Positions 38,127 to 50,443 of a stretch of DNA of 64,000 nt are shown one piece after another (within the stretch, counting starts at the first letter, position 1; every line of letters begins with the position of its first letter). This DNA is from Phylloscopus collybita (Eukaryota; Chordata; Aves; Passeriformes; Phylloscopidae). A program made the position numbers and the translations under genes. Below the pieces are notes generated by a model. It searched no databases. It had not been told where the DNA came from and worked only from the letters and a program-made list of their open reading frames with translations. Location of the stretch: positions 29,176,001-29,240,000 of the forward strand of contig JAJNNQ010000040.1 of NCBI GenBank assembly GCA_027886175.1. The letters run 5' to 3'.

Positions 38127-39769
38127 CTAACAACCCCTCTGGAAAGGAGATATGACCCAAAACAGCGCAAGCGAAAAAAACCGAGAAAATTTGGAAATGG
38201 AGTGATTGCCACCAAAGAGACTGAGATGAAATGAGGGCCACTGAAAAAGGCCAAGCCTTACCAAAAATGACTCCAATTTAAATCCTGGAATCAGGGAAGC
38301 CATGCAAAACAAGAGATAGGAGAAGATGTCTCAGAAGTGGAAAAAAAAAAAAAAAATGGAAAAATGACAGAAGCAAGCGAAAACCATAAAAGTGAATGGG
38401 GTGGCCAGAAGTGCAGGGAAATGGACGGAAGCTTGCCCAATTAATGCTCATTAAAATCGCAAGATTTCGTTCCCTTTCCTGAAAGGAAAGTCTTCCTTTC
38501 AGGAAAGGGAACGAAATCTTGAAATCAGAGAACAAAGTCTAACAACCCCACTGGAAAGGAGATATGACCCAAAACAGCGCAAGCGAAAAAAACCGAGAAA
38601 ATTTGGAAATGGAGTGATTGCCACCAAAGAGACTGAGATGAAATGAGGGCCACTGAAAAAGGCCAAGCCTTACCAAAAATGACTCCAATTTAAATCCTGG
38701 AATCAGGGAAGCCATGCAAAACAAGAGATAGGAGAAGATGTCTCAGAAGTGAAAAAAAAAAAAAAATGGAAAAATGACAGAAGCAAGCGAAAACCATAAA
38801 AGTGAATGGGGTGGCCAGAAGTGCAGGGAAATGGACGGAAGCTTGCCCAATTAATGCTCATTAAAATCGCAAGATTTCGTTCCCCTTTCCTGAAAGGAAA
38901 GTCTTCCTTTCAGGAAAGGGGAACGAAATCTTGAAATCAGAGAACAAAGTCTAACAACCCCTCTGGAAAGGAGATATGACCCAAAACAGCGCAAGCGAAA
39001 AAAACCGAGAAAATTTGGAAATGGAGTGATTGCCACCAAAGAGACTGAGATGAAATGAGGGCCACTGAAAAAGGCCAAGACTTACCAAAAATGACTCCAA
39101 TTTAAATCCTGGAATCAGGGAAGCCATGCAAAACAAGAGATAGGAGAAGATGTCTCAGAAGTGAAATGGAAAAAAAAAAAAAAATGACAGAAGCAAGCGA
39201 AAACCATAAAAGTGAATGGGGTGGCCAGAAGTGCAGGGAAATGGACGGAAGCTTGCCCAATTAATGCTCATTAAAATCGCAAGATTTCGTTCCCTTTCCT
39301 GAAAGGAAAGTCTTCCTTTCAGGAAAGGGAACGAAATCTTGAAATCAGAGAACAAAGTCTAACAACCCCTCTGGAAAGGAGATATGACCCAAAACAGCGC
39401 AAGCGAAAAAAACCGAGAAAATTTGGAAATGGAGTGATTGCCACCAAAGAGACTGAGATGAAATGAGGGCCACTGAAAAAGGCCAAGACTTACCAAAAAT
39501 GACTCCAATTTAAATCCTGGAATCAGGGAAGCCATGCAAAACAAGAGATAGGAGAAGATGTCTCAGAAGTGAAAAAAAAAAAAAACATGGAAAAATGACA
39601 AAAGCAAGCGAAAACCATAAAAGTGAATGGGGTGGCCAGAAGTGCAGGGAAATGGACGGAAGCTTGCCCAATTAATGCTCATTAAAATCGCAAGATTTCG
39701 TTCCCTTTCCTGAAAGGAAAGTCTTCCTTTCAGGAAAGGGAACGAAATCTTGAAATCAGAGAACAAAGT
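38127..39769 (+). repeat. Four-monomer block, copy 1 of the 2054-bp-spaced pair
   Basis: Order: a monomer with the rare AGAAGTGGAAAA start of the poly-A block (near 38335), a class D monomer with CCCCACTGG, AAGCCTTACC and the symmetrically expanded palindrome, then class C, then class E. The same order occurs at 40181-41824. Confidence 0.85.
38870..38933. other. Symmetrically expanded palindrome (64 bp), copy 1
   Basis: The left arm has CCCC in place of CCC and the right arm has GGGG in place of GGG. Both arms are now 30 bp and still exactly complementary around the AGTC loop. Two independent insertions at matching places are unlikely, so one arm was probably templated by the other. Confidence 0.95.
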
Positions 39770-40180
39770 CTAACAACCCCTCTGGAAAGGAGATATGACC
39801 CAAAACAGCGCAAGCGAAAAAAACCGAGAAAATTTGGAAATGGAGTGATTGCCACCAAAGAGACTGAGATGAAATGAGGGCCACTGAAAAAGGCCAAGAC
39901 TTACCAAAAATGACTCCAATTTAAATCCTGGAATCAGGGAAGCCATGCAAAACAAGAGATAGGAGAAGATGTCTCAGAAGTGAAATGGAAAAAAAAAAAT
40001 AAAAAATGACAGAAGCAAGCGAAAACCATAAAAGTGAATGGGGTGGCCAGAAGTGCAGGGAAATGGATGGAAGCTTGCCCAATTAATGCTCATTAAAATC
40101 GCAAGATTTCGTTCCCTTTCCTGAAAGGAAAGTCTTCCTTTCAGGAAAGGGAACGAAATCTTGAAATCAGAGAACAAAGT

Positions 40181-41824
40181 CTAACAACCCCACTGGAAAG
40201 GAGATATGACCCAAAACAGCGCAAGCGAAAAAAACCGAGAAAATTTGGAAATGGAGTGATTGCCACCAAAGAGACTGAGATGAAATGAGGGCCACTGAAA
40301 AAGGCCAACCCTTACCAAAAATGACTCCAATTTAAATCCTGGAATCAGGGAAGCCATGCAAAACAAGAGATAGGAGAAGATGTCTCAGAAGTGGAAAAAA
40401 AAAAAAAAAAATGGAAAAATGACAGAAGCAAGCGAAAACCATAAAAGTGAATGGGGTGGCCAGAAGTGCAGGGAAATGGACGGAAGCTTGCCCAATTAAT
40501 GCTCATTAAAATCGCAAGATTTCGTTCCCTTTCCTGAAAGGAAAGTCTTCCTTTCAGGAAAGGGAACGAAATCTTGAAATCAGAGAACAAAGTCTAACAA
40601 CCCCACTGGAAAGGAGATATGACCCAAAACAGCGCAAGCGAAAAAAACCGAGAAAATTTGGAAATGGAGTGATTGCCACCAAAGAGACTGAGATGAAATG
40701 AGGGCCACTGAAAAAGGCCAAGCCTTACCAAAAATGACTCCAATTTAAATCCTGGAATCAGGGAAGCCATGCAAAACAAGAGATAGGAGAAGATGTCTCA
40801 GAAGTGAAAAAAAAAAAAAAATGGAAAAATGACAGAAGCAAGCGAAAACCATAAAAGTGAATGGGGTGGCCAGAAGTGCAGGGAAATGGACGGAAGCTTG
40901 CCCAATTAATGCTCATTAAAATCGCAAGATTTCGTTCCCCTTTCCTGAAAGGAAAGTCTTCCTTTCAGGAAAGGGGAACGAAATCTTGAAATCAGAGAAC
41001 AAAGTCTAACAACCCCTCTGGAAAGGAGATATGACCCAAAACAGCGCAAGCGAAAAAAACCGAGAAAATTTGGAAATGGAGTGATTGCCACCAAAGAGAC
41101 TGAGATGAAATGAGGGCCACTGAAAAAGGCCAAGACTTACCAAAAATGACTCCAATTTAAATCCTGGAATCAGGGAAGCCATGCAAAACAAGAGATAGGA
41201 GAAGATGTCTCAGAAGTGAAATGGAAAAAAAAAAAAAAATGACAGAAGCAAGCGAAAACCATAAAAGTGAATGGGGTGGCCAGAAGTGCAGGGAAATGGA
41301 CGGAAGCTTGCCCAATTAATGCTCATTAAAATCGCAAGATTTCGTTCCCTTTCCTGAAAGGAAAGTCTTCCTTTCAGGAAAGGGAACGAAATCTTGAAAT
41401 CAGAGAACAAAGTCTAACAACCCCTCTGGAAAGGAGATATGACCCAAAACAGCGCAAGCGAAAAAAACCGAGAAAATTTGGAAATGGAGTGATTGCCACC
41501 AAAGAGACTGAGATGAAATGAGGGCCACTGAAAAAGGCCAAGACTTACCAAAAATGACTCCAATTTAAATCCTGGAATCAGGGAAGCCATGCAAAACAAG
41601 AGATAGGAGAAGATGTCTCAGAAGTGAAAAAAAAAAAAAACATGGAAAAATGACAAAAGCAAGCGAAAACCATAAAAGTGAATGGGGTGGCCAGAAGTGC
41701 AGGGAAATGGACGGAAGCTTGCCCAATTAATGCTCATTAAAATCGCAAGATTTCGTTCCCTTTCCTGAAAGGAAAGTCTTCCTTTCAGGAAAGGGAACGA
41801 AATCTTGAAATCAGAGAACAAAGT
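40181..41824 (+). repeat. Four-monomer block, copy 2 of the 2054-bp-spaced pair
   Basis: Repeats 38127-39769 marker for marker, including AGAAGTGGAAAA near 40388 and the expanded palindrome. Private change: GGCCAACCCTTACC for GGCCAAGCCTTACC near 40306. The last three monomers also begin the larger block that recurs at 45930. Confidence 0.85.
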
Positions 41825-43874
41825 CTAACAACCCCTCTGGAAAGGAGATATGACCCAAAACAGCGCAAGCGAAAAAAACCGAGAAAATTTGGAAATGGAG
41901 TGATTGCCACCAAAGAGACTGAGATGAAATGAGGGCCACTGAAAAAGGCCAAGACTTACCAAAAATGACTCCAATTTAAATCCTGGAATCAGGGAAGCCA
42001 TGCAAAACAAGAGATAGGAGAAGATGTCTCAGAAGTGAAAAAAAAAAATAATGGAAAAATGACAGAAGCAAGCGAAAACCATAAAAGTGAATGGGGTGGC
42101 CAGAAGTGCAGGGAAATGGACGGAAGCTTGCCCAATTAATGCTCATTAAAATCGCAAGATTTCGTTCCCTTTCCTGAAAGGAAAGTCTTCCTTTCAGGAA
42201 AGGGAACGAAATCTTGAAATCAGAGAACAAAGTCTAACAACCCCTCTGGAAAGGAGATATGACCCAAAACAGCGCAAGCGAAAAAAACCGAGAAAATTTG
42301 GAAATGGAGTGATTGCCACCAAAGAGACTGAGATGAAATGAGGGCCACTGAAAAAGGCCAAGACTTACCAAAAATGACTCCAATTTAAATCCTGGAATCA
42401 GGGAAGCCATGCAAAACAAGAGATAGGAGAAGATGTCTCAGAAGTGAAAAAAAAAAAATAATGGAAAAATGACAGAAGCAAGCGAAAACCATAAAAGTGA
42501 ATGGGGTGGCCAGAAGTGCAGGGAAATGGACGGAAGCTTGCCCAATTAATGCTCATTAAAATCGCAAGATTTTGTTCCCTTTCCTGAAAGGAAAGTCTTC
42601 CTTTCAGGAAAGGGAACGAAATCTTGAAATCAGAGAACAAAGTCTAACAACCCCTCTGGAAAGGAGATATGACCCAAAACAGCGCAAGTGAAAAAAACCG
42701 AGAAAATTTGGAAATGGAGTGATTGCCACCAAAGAGACTGAGATGAAATGAGGGCCACTGAAAAAGGCCAAGACTTACCAAAAATGACTCCAATTTAAAT
42801 CCTGGAATCAGGGAAGCCATGCAAAACAAGAGATAGGAGAAGATGTCTCAGAAGTGAAATGGAAAAAAAAACCATGGAAAAATGACAGAAGCAAGCGAAA
42901 ACCATAAAAGTGAATGGGGTGGCCAGAAGTGCAGGGAAATGGACGGAAGCTTGCCCAATTAATGCTCATTAAAATCGCAAGATTTCGTTCCCTTTCCTGA
43001 AAGGAAAGTCTTCCTTTCAGGAAAGGGAACGAAATCTTGAAATCAGAGAACAAAGTCTAACAACCCCTCTGGAAAGGAGATATGACCCAAAACAGCGCAA
43101 GCGAAAAAAACCGAGAAAATTTGGAAATGGAGTGATTGCCACCAAAGAGACTGAGATGAAATGAGGGCCACTGAAAAAGGCCAAGACTTACCAAAAATGA
43201 CTCCAATTTAAATCCTGGAATCAGGGAAGCCATGCAAAACAAGAGATAGGAGAAGATGTCTCAGAAGTGAAATGGAAAAAAAAAAAAAATGACAGAAGCA
43301 AGCGAAAACCATAAAAGTGAATGGGGTGGCCAGAAGTGCAGGGAAATGGACGGAAGCTTGCCCAATTAATGCTCATTAAAATCGCAAGATTTCGTTCCCT
43401 TTCCTGAAAGGAAAGTCTTCCTTTCAGGAAAGGGAACGAAATCTTGAAATCAGAGAACAAAGTCTAACAACCCCTCTGGAAAGGAGATATGACCCAAAAC
43501 AGCGCAAGCGAAAAAACCCGACAAAATTTGGAAATGGAGTGATTGCCACCAAAGAGACTGAGATGAAATGAGGGCCACTGAAAAAGGCCAAGACTTACCA
43601 AAAATGACTCCAATTTAAATCCTGGAATCAGGGAAGCCATGCAAAACAAGAGATAGGAGAAGATGTCTCAGAAGTGAAAAAAAAAAAAAACATGGAAAAA
43701 TGACAAAAGCAAGCGAAAACCATAAAAGTGAATGGGGTGGCCAGAAGTGCAGGGAAATGGACGGAAGCTTGCCCAATTAATGCTCATTAAAATCGCAAGA
43801 TTTCGTTCCCTTTCCTGAAAGGAAAGTCTTCCTTTCAGGAAAGGGAACGAAATCTTGAAATCAGAGAACAAAGT
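40594..43874 (+). repeat. Eight-monomer block, copy 1 of the 5336-bp-spaced pair
   Basis: Monomer lengths 412, 408, 411, 409, 410, 413, 407, 411. Marker order: class D with expanded palindrome, class C, class E, class F, class F with ATTTTGTTCC, GCGCAAGTG with class A, class C, and CCCGACAAAAT with class E. Spacing to the partner at 45930-49211 is 5336 bp (13 monomers), becoming 5337 after one extra base in a class C poly-A run. Confidence 0.9.
40925..40988. other. Symmetrically expanded palindrome (64 bp), copy 2
   Basis: Identical change to the palindrome at 38870, 2055 bp away and inside the duplicated four-monomer block, so shared by descent. Confidence 0.95.
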
Positions 43875-45519
43875 CTAACAACCCCTCTGGAAAGGAGATA
43901 TGACCCAAAACAGCGCAAGCGAAAAAAACCGAGAAAATTTGGAAATGGAGTGATTGCCACCAAAGAGACTGAGATGAAATGAGGGCCACTGAAAAAGGCC
44001 AAGACTTACCAAAAATGACTCCAATTTAAATCCTGGAATCAGGGAAGCCATGCAAAACAAGAGATAGGAGAAGATGTCTCAGAAGTGAAAAAAAAAAAAT
44101 AATGGAAAAATGACAAAAGCAAGCGAAAACCATAAAAGTGAATGGGGTGGCCAGAAGTGCAGGGAAATGGACGGAAGCTTGCCCAATTAATGCTCATTAA
44201 AATCGCAAGATTTCGTTCCCTTTCCTGAAAGGAAAGTCTTCCTTTCAGGAAAGGGAACGAAATCTTGAAATCAGAGAACAAAGTCTAACAACCCCTCTGG
44301 AAAGGAGATATGACCCAAAATAGCGCAAGCGAAAAAAACCGAGAAAATTTGGAAATGGAGTGATTGCCACCAAAGAGACTGAGATGAAATGAGGGCCACT
44401 GAAAAAGGCCAAGACTTACCAAAAATGACTCCAATTTAAATCCTGGAATCAGGGAAGCCATGCAAAACAAGAGATAGGAGAAGATGTCTCAGAAGTGAAA
44501 TGGAAAAAAAAACCATGGAAAAATGACAAAAGCAAGCGAAAACCATAAAAGTGAAAGGGGTGGCCAGAAGTGCAGGGAAATGGACGGAAGCTTGCCCAAT
44601 TAATGCTCATTAAAATCGCAAGATTTCGTTCCCTTTCCTGAAAGGAAAGTCTTCCTTTCAGGAAAGGGAACGAAATCTTGAAATCAGAGAACAAAGTCTA
44701 ACAACCCCACTGGAAAGGAGATATGACCCAAAATAGCGCAAGCGAAAAAAACCGAGAAAATTTGGAAATGGAGTGATTGCCACCAAAGAGACTGAGATGA
44801 AATGAGGGCCACTGAAAAAGGCCAAGACTTACCAAAAATGACTCCAATTTAAATCCTGGAATCAGGGAAGCCATGCAAAACAAGAGATAGGAGAAGATGT
44901 CTCAGAAGTGAAATGGAAAAAAAAAAATAAAAAATGACAGAAGCAAGCGAAAACCATAAAAGTGAATGGGGTGGCCAGAAGTGCAGGGAAATGGACGGAA
45001 GCTTGCCCAATTAATGCTCATTAAAATCGCAAGATTTCGTTCCCTTTCCTGAAAGGAAAGTCTTCCTTTCAGGAAAGGGAACGAAATCTTGAAATCAGAG
45101 AACAAAGTCTAACAACCCCTCTGGAAAGGAGATATGACCCAAAACAGCGCAAGCGAAAAAAACCGAGAAAATTTGGAAATGGAGTGATTGCCACCAAAGA
45201 GACTGAGATGAAATGAGGGCCACTGAAAAAGGCCAAGCCTTACCAAAAATGACTTCAATTTAAATCCTGGAATCAGGGAAGCCATGCAAAACAAGAGATA
45301 GGAGAAGATGTCTCAGAAGTGAAAAAAAAAAAAAAAATGGAAAAATGACAGAAGCAAGCGAAAACCATAAAAGTGAATGGGGTGGCCAGAAGTGCAGGGA
45401 AATGGACGGAAGCTTGCCCAATTAATGCTCATTAAAATCGCAAGATTTCGTTCCCTTTCCTGAAAGGAAAGTCTTCCTTTCAGGAAAGGGAACGAAATCT
45501 TGAAATCAGAGAACAAAGT
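43464..45519 (+). repeat. Five-monomer block, copy 1 of the 6569-bp-spaced pair
   Basis: Starts 43464, 43875, 44285, 44698, 45109. Markers: CCCGACAAAAT, class F, AAAATAGCGC with class A and GTGAAAGGGG, CCCCACTGG with class B, and AAGCCTTACC with the rare GACTTCAATTT near 45252. I found GACTTCAATTT only here and in the partner block, which points to a recent duplication. Confidence 0.85.
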
Positions 45520-45929
45520 CTAACAACCCCACTGGAAAGGAGATATGACCCAAAACAGCGCAAGCGAAAAAAACCGAGAAAATTTAGAAATGGAGTGATT
45601 GCCACCAAAGAGACTGAGATGAAATGAGGGCCACTGAAAAAGGCCAAGCCTTACCAAAAATGACTCCAATTTAAATCCTGGAATCAGGGAAGCCATGCAA
45701 AACAAGAGATAGGAGAAGATGTCTCAGAAGTGAAAAAAAAAAAAAAATGGAAAAATGACAGAAGCAAGCGAAAACCATAAAAGTGAATGGGGTGGCCAGA
45801 AGTGCAGGGAAATGGACGGAAGCTTGCCCAATTAATGCTCATTAAAATCGCAAGATTTCGTTCCCTTTCCTGAAAGGAAAGTCTTCCTTTCAGGAAAGGG
45901 AACGAAATCTTGAAATCAGAGAACAAAGT

Positions 45930-48900
45930 CTAACAACCCCACTGGAAAGGAGATATGACCCAAAACAGCGCAAGCGAAAAAAACCGAGAAAATTTGGAAA
46001 TGGAGTGATTGCCACCAAAGAGACTGAGATGAAATGAGGGCCACTGAAAAAGGCCAAGCCTTACCAAAAATGACTCCAATTTAAATCCTGGAATCAGGGA
46101 AGCCATGCAAAACAAGAGATAGGAGAAGATGTCTCAGAAGTGAAAAAAAAAAAAAAATGGAAAAATGACAGAAGCAAGCGAAAACCATAAAAGTGAATGG
46201 GGTGGCCAGAAGTGCAGGGAAATGGACGGAAGCTTGCCCAATTAATGCTCATTAAAATCGCAAGATTTCGTTCCCCTTTCCTGAAAGGAAAGTCTTCCTT
46301 TCAGGAAAGGGGAACGAAATCTTGAAATCAGAGAACAAAGTCTAACAACCCCTCTGGAAAGGAGATATGACCCAAAACAGCGCAAGCGAAAAAAACCGAG
46401 AAAATTTGGAAATGGAGTGATTGCCACCAAAGAGACTGAGATGAAATGAGGGCCACTGAAAAAGGCCAAGACTTACCAAAAATGACTCCAATTTAAATCC
46501 TGGAATCAGGGAAGCCATGCAAAACAAGAGATAGGAGAAGATGTCTCAGAAGTGAAATGGAAAAAAAAAAAAAAATGACAGAAGCAAGCGAAAACCATAA
46601 AAGTGAATGGGGTGGCCAGAAGTGCAGGGAAATGGACGGAAGCTTGCCCAATTAATGCTCATTAAAATCGCAAGATTTCGTTCCCTTTCCTGAAAGGAAA
46701 GTCTTCCTTTCAGGAAAGGGAACGAAATCTTGAAATCAGAGAACAAAGTCTAACAACCCCTCTGGAAAGGAGATATGACCCAAAACAGCGCAAGCGAAAA
46801 AAACCGAGAAAATTTGGAAATGGAGTGATTGCCACCAAAGAGACTGAGATGAAATGAGGGCCACTGAAAAAGGCCAAGACTTACCAAAAATGACTCCAAT
46901 TTAAATCCTGGAATCAGGGAAGCCATGCAAAACAAGAGATAGGAGAAGATGTCTCAGAAGTGAAAAAAAAAAAAAACATGGAAAAATGACAAAAGCAAGC
47001 GAAAACCATAAAAGTGAATGGGGTGGCCAGAAGTGCAGGGAAATGGACGGAAGCTTGCCCAATTAATGCTCATTAAAATCGCAAGATTTCGTTCCCTTTC
47101 CTGAAAGGAAAGTCTTCCTTTCAGGAAAGGGAACGAAATCTTGAAATCAGAGAACAAAGTCTAACAACCCCTCTGGAAAGGAGATATGACCCAAAACAGC
47201 GCAAGCGAAAAAAACCGAGAAAATTTGGAAATGGAGTGATTGCCACCAAAGAGACTGAGATGAAATGAGGGCCACTGAAAAAGGCCAAGACTTACCAAAA
47301 ATGACTCCAATTTAAATCCTGGAATCAGGGAAGCCATGCAAAACAAGAGATAGGAGAAGATGTCTCAGAAGTGAAAAAAAAAAATAATGGAAAAATGACA
47401 GAAGCAAGCGAAAACCATAAAAGTGAATGGGGTGGCCAGAAGTGCAGGGAAATGGACGGAAGCTTGCCCAATTAATGCTCATTAAAATCGCAAGATTTCG
47501 TTCCCTTTCCTGAAAGGAAAGTCTTCCTTTCAGGAAAGGGAACGAAATCTTGAAATCAGAGAACAAAGTCTAACAACCCCTCTGGAAAGGAGATATGACC
47601 CAAAACAGCGCAAGCGAAAAAAACCGAGAAAATTTGGAAATGGAGTGATTGCCACCAAAGAGACTGAGATGAAATGAGGGCCACTGAAAAAGGCCAAGAC
47701 TTACCAAAAATGACTCCAATTTAAATCCTGGAATCAGGGAAGCCATGCAAAACAAGAGATAGGAGAAGATGTCTCAGAAGTGAAAAAAAAAAAATAATGG
47801 AAAAATGACAGAAGCAAGCGAAAACCATAAAAGTGAATGGGGTGGCCAGAAGTGCAGGGAAATGGACGGAAGCTTGCCCAATTAATGCTCATTAAAATCG
47901 CAAGATTTTGTTCCCTTTCCTGAAAGGAAAGTCTTCCTTTCAGGAAAGGGAACGAAATCTTGAAATCAGAGAACAAAGTCTAACAACCCCTCTGGAAAGG
48001 AGATATGACCCAAAACAGCGCAAGTGAAAAAAACCGAGAAAATTTGGAAATGGAGTGATTGCCACCAAAGAGACTGAGATGAAATGAGGGCCACTGAAAA
48101 AGGCCAAGACTTACCAAAAATGACTCCAATTTAAATCCTGGAATCAGGGAAGCCATGCAAAACAAGAGATAGGAGAAGATGTCTCAGAAGTGAAATGGAA
48201 AAAAAAACCATGGAAAAATGACAGAAGCAAGCGAAAACCATAAAAGTGAATGGGGTGGCCAGAAGTGCAGGGAAATGGACGGAAGCTTGCCCAATTAATG
48301 CTCATTAAAATCGCAAGATTTCGTTCCCTTTCCTGAAAGGAAAGTCTTCCTTTCAGGAAAGGGAACGAAATCTTGAAATCAGAGAACAAAGTCTAACAAC
48401 CCCACTGGAAAGGAGATATGACCCAAAACAGCGCAAGCGAAAAAAACCGAGAAAATTTGGAAATGGAGTGATTGCCACCAAAGAGACTGAGATGAAATGA
48501 GGGCCACTGAAAAAGGCCAAGACTTACCAAAAATGACTCCAATTTAAATCCTGGAATCAGGGAAGCCATGCAAAACAGGAGATAGGAGAAGATGTCTCAG
48601 AAGTGAAATGGAAAAAAAAAAAAAAATGACAGAAGCAAGCGAAAACCATAAAAGTGAATGGGGTGGCCAGAAGTGCAGGGAAATGGACGGAAGCTTGCCC
48701 AATTAATGCTCATTAAAATCGCAAGATTTCGTTCCCTTTCCTGAAAGGAAAGTCTTCCTTTCAGGAAAGGGAACGAAATCTTGAAATCAGAGAACAAAGT
48801 CTAACAACCCCTCTGGAAAGGAGATATGACCCAAAACAGCGCAAGCGAAAAAACCCGACAAAATTTGGAAATGGAGTGATTGCCACCAAAGAGACTGAGA

Positions 48901-49211
48901 TGAAATGAGGGCCACTGAAAAAGGCCAAGACTTACCAAAAATGACTCCAATTTAAATCCTGGAATCAGGGAAGCCATGCAAAACAAGAGATAGGAGAAGA
49001 TGTCTCAGAAGTGAAAAAAAAAAAAACCATGGAAAAATGACAAAAGCAAGCGAAAACCATAAAAGTGAATGGGGTGGCCAGAAGTGCAGGGAAATGGACG
49101 GAAGCTTGCCCAATTAATGCTCATTAAAATCGCAAGATTTCGTTCCCTTTCCTGAAAGGAAAGTCTTCCTTTCAGGAAAGGGAACGAAATCTTGAAATCA
49201 GAGAACAAAGT
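45930..49211 (+). repeat. Eight-monomer block, copy 2 of the 5336-bp-spaced pair
   Basis: Lengths 412, 408, 411, 409, 410, 413, 408, 411 with the same rare markers as 40594-43874. The class C monomer at 48393 here has AAAACAGGAG and CCCCACTGG, and the last monomer has class H rather than class E. The next monomer differs in class (A here, F in the left copy), which places the right breakpoint. Confidence 0.9.
46261..46324. other. Symmetrically expanded palindrome (64 bp), copy 3
   Basis: Identical change again, 5336 bp right of copy 2 and inside the 13-monomer-spaced block. The flanking monomer has the same CCCCACTGG and AAGCCTTACC markers, so this too is a copy by duplication. Confidence 0.95.
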
Positions 49212-50443
49212 CTAACAACCCCTCTGGAAAGGAGATATGACCCAAAACAGCGCAAGCGAAAAAAACCGAGAAAATTTGGAAATGGAGTGATTGCCACCAA
49301 AGAGACTGAGATGAAATGAGGGCCACTGAAAAAGGCCAAGACTTACCAAAAATGACTCCAATTTAAATCCTGGAATCAGGGAAGCCATGCAAAACAAGAG
49401 ATAGGAGAAGATGTCTCAGAAGTGAAATGGAAAAAAAAACCATGGAAAAATGACAGAAGCAAGCGAAAACCATAAAAGTGAATGGGGTGGCCAGAAGTGC
49501 AGGGAAATGGACGGAAGCTTGCCCAATTAATGCTCATTAAAATCGCAAGATTTCGTTCCCTTTCCTGAAAGGAAAGTCTTCCTTTCAGGAAAGGGAACGA
49601 AATCTTGAAATCAGAGAACAAAGTCTAACAACCCCTCTGGAAAGGAGATATGACCCAAAACAGCGCAAGCGAAAAAAACCGAGAAAATTTGGAAATGGAG
49701 TGATTGCCACCAAAGAGACTGAGATGAAATGAGGGCCACTGAAAAAGGCCAAGACTTACCAAAAATGACTCCAATTTAAATCCTGGAATCAGGGAAGCCA
49801 TGCAAAACAGGAGATAGGAGAAGATGTCTCAGAAGTGAAATGGAAAAAAAAAAAAAAATGACAGAAGCAAGCGAAAACCATAAAAGTGAATGGGGTGGCC
49901 AGAAGTGCAGGGAAATGGACGGAAGCTTGCCCAATTAATGCTCATTAAAATCGCAAGATTTCGTTCCCTTTCCTGAAAGGAAAGTCTTCCTTTCAGGAAA
50001 GGGAACGAAATCTTGAAATCAGAGAACAAAGTCTAACAACCCCTCTGGAAAGGAGATATGACCCAAAACAGCGCAAGCGAAAAAACCCGACAAAATTTGG
50101 AAATGGAGTGATTGCCACCAAAGAGACTGAGATGAAATGAGGGCCACTGAAAAAGGCCAAGACTTACCAAAAATGACTCCAATTTAAATCCTGGAATCAG
50201 GGAAGCCATGCAAAACAAGAGATAGGAGAAGATGTCTCAGAAGTGAAAAAAAAAAAAACCATGGAAAAATGACAAAAGCAAGCGAAAACCATAAAAGTGA
50301 ATGGGGTGGCCAGAAGTGCAGGGAAATGGACGGAAGCTTGCCCAATTAATGCTCATTAAAATCGCAAGATTTCGTTCCCTTTCCTGAAAGGAAAGTCTTC
50401 CTTTCAGGAAAGGGAACGAAATCTTGAAATCAGAGAACAAAGT
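48393..50443 (+). repeat. Three-monomer tandem duplication, 1232-bp spacing
   Basis: The monomer pairs 48393-49211 and 49625-50443 match: class C with AAAACAGGAG, then CCCGACAAAAT with the class H block. The class A monomer at 49212 lies between them. After the second pair a class F monomer follows. The first pair begins with CCCCACTGG and the second with CCCCTCTGG, so the junction probably falls inside the first class C monomer. Confidence 0.85.
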
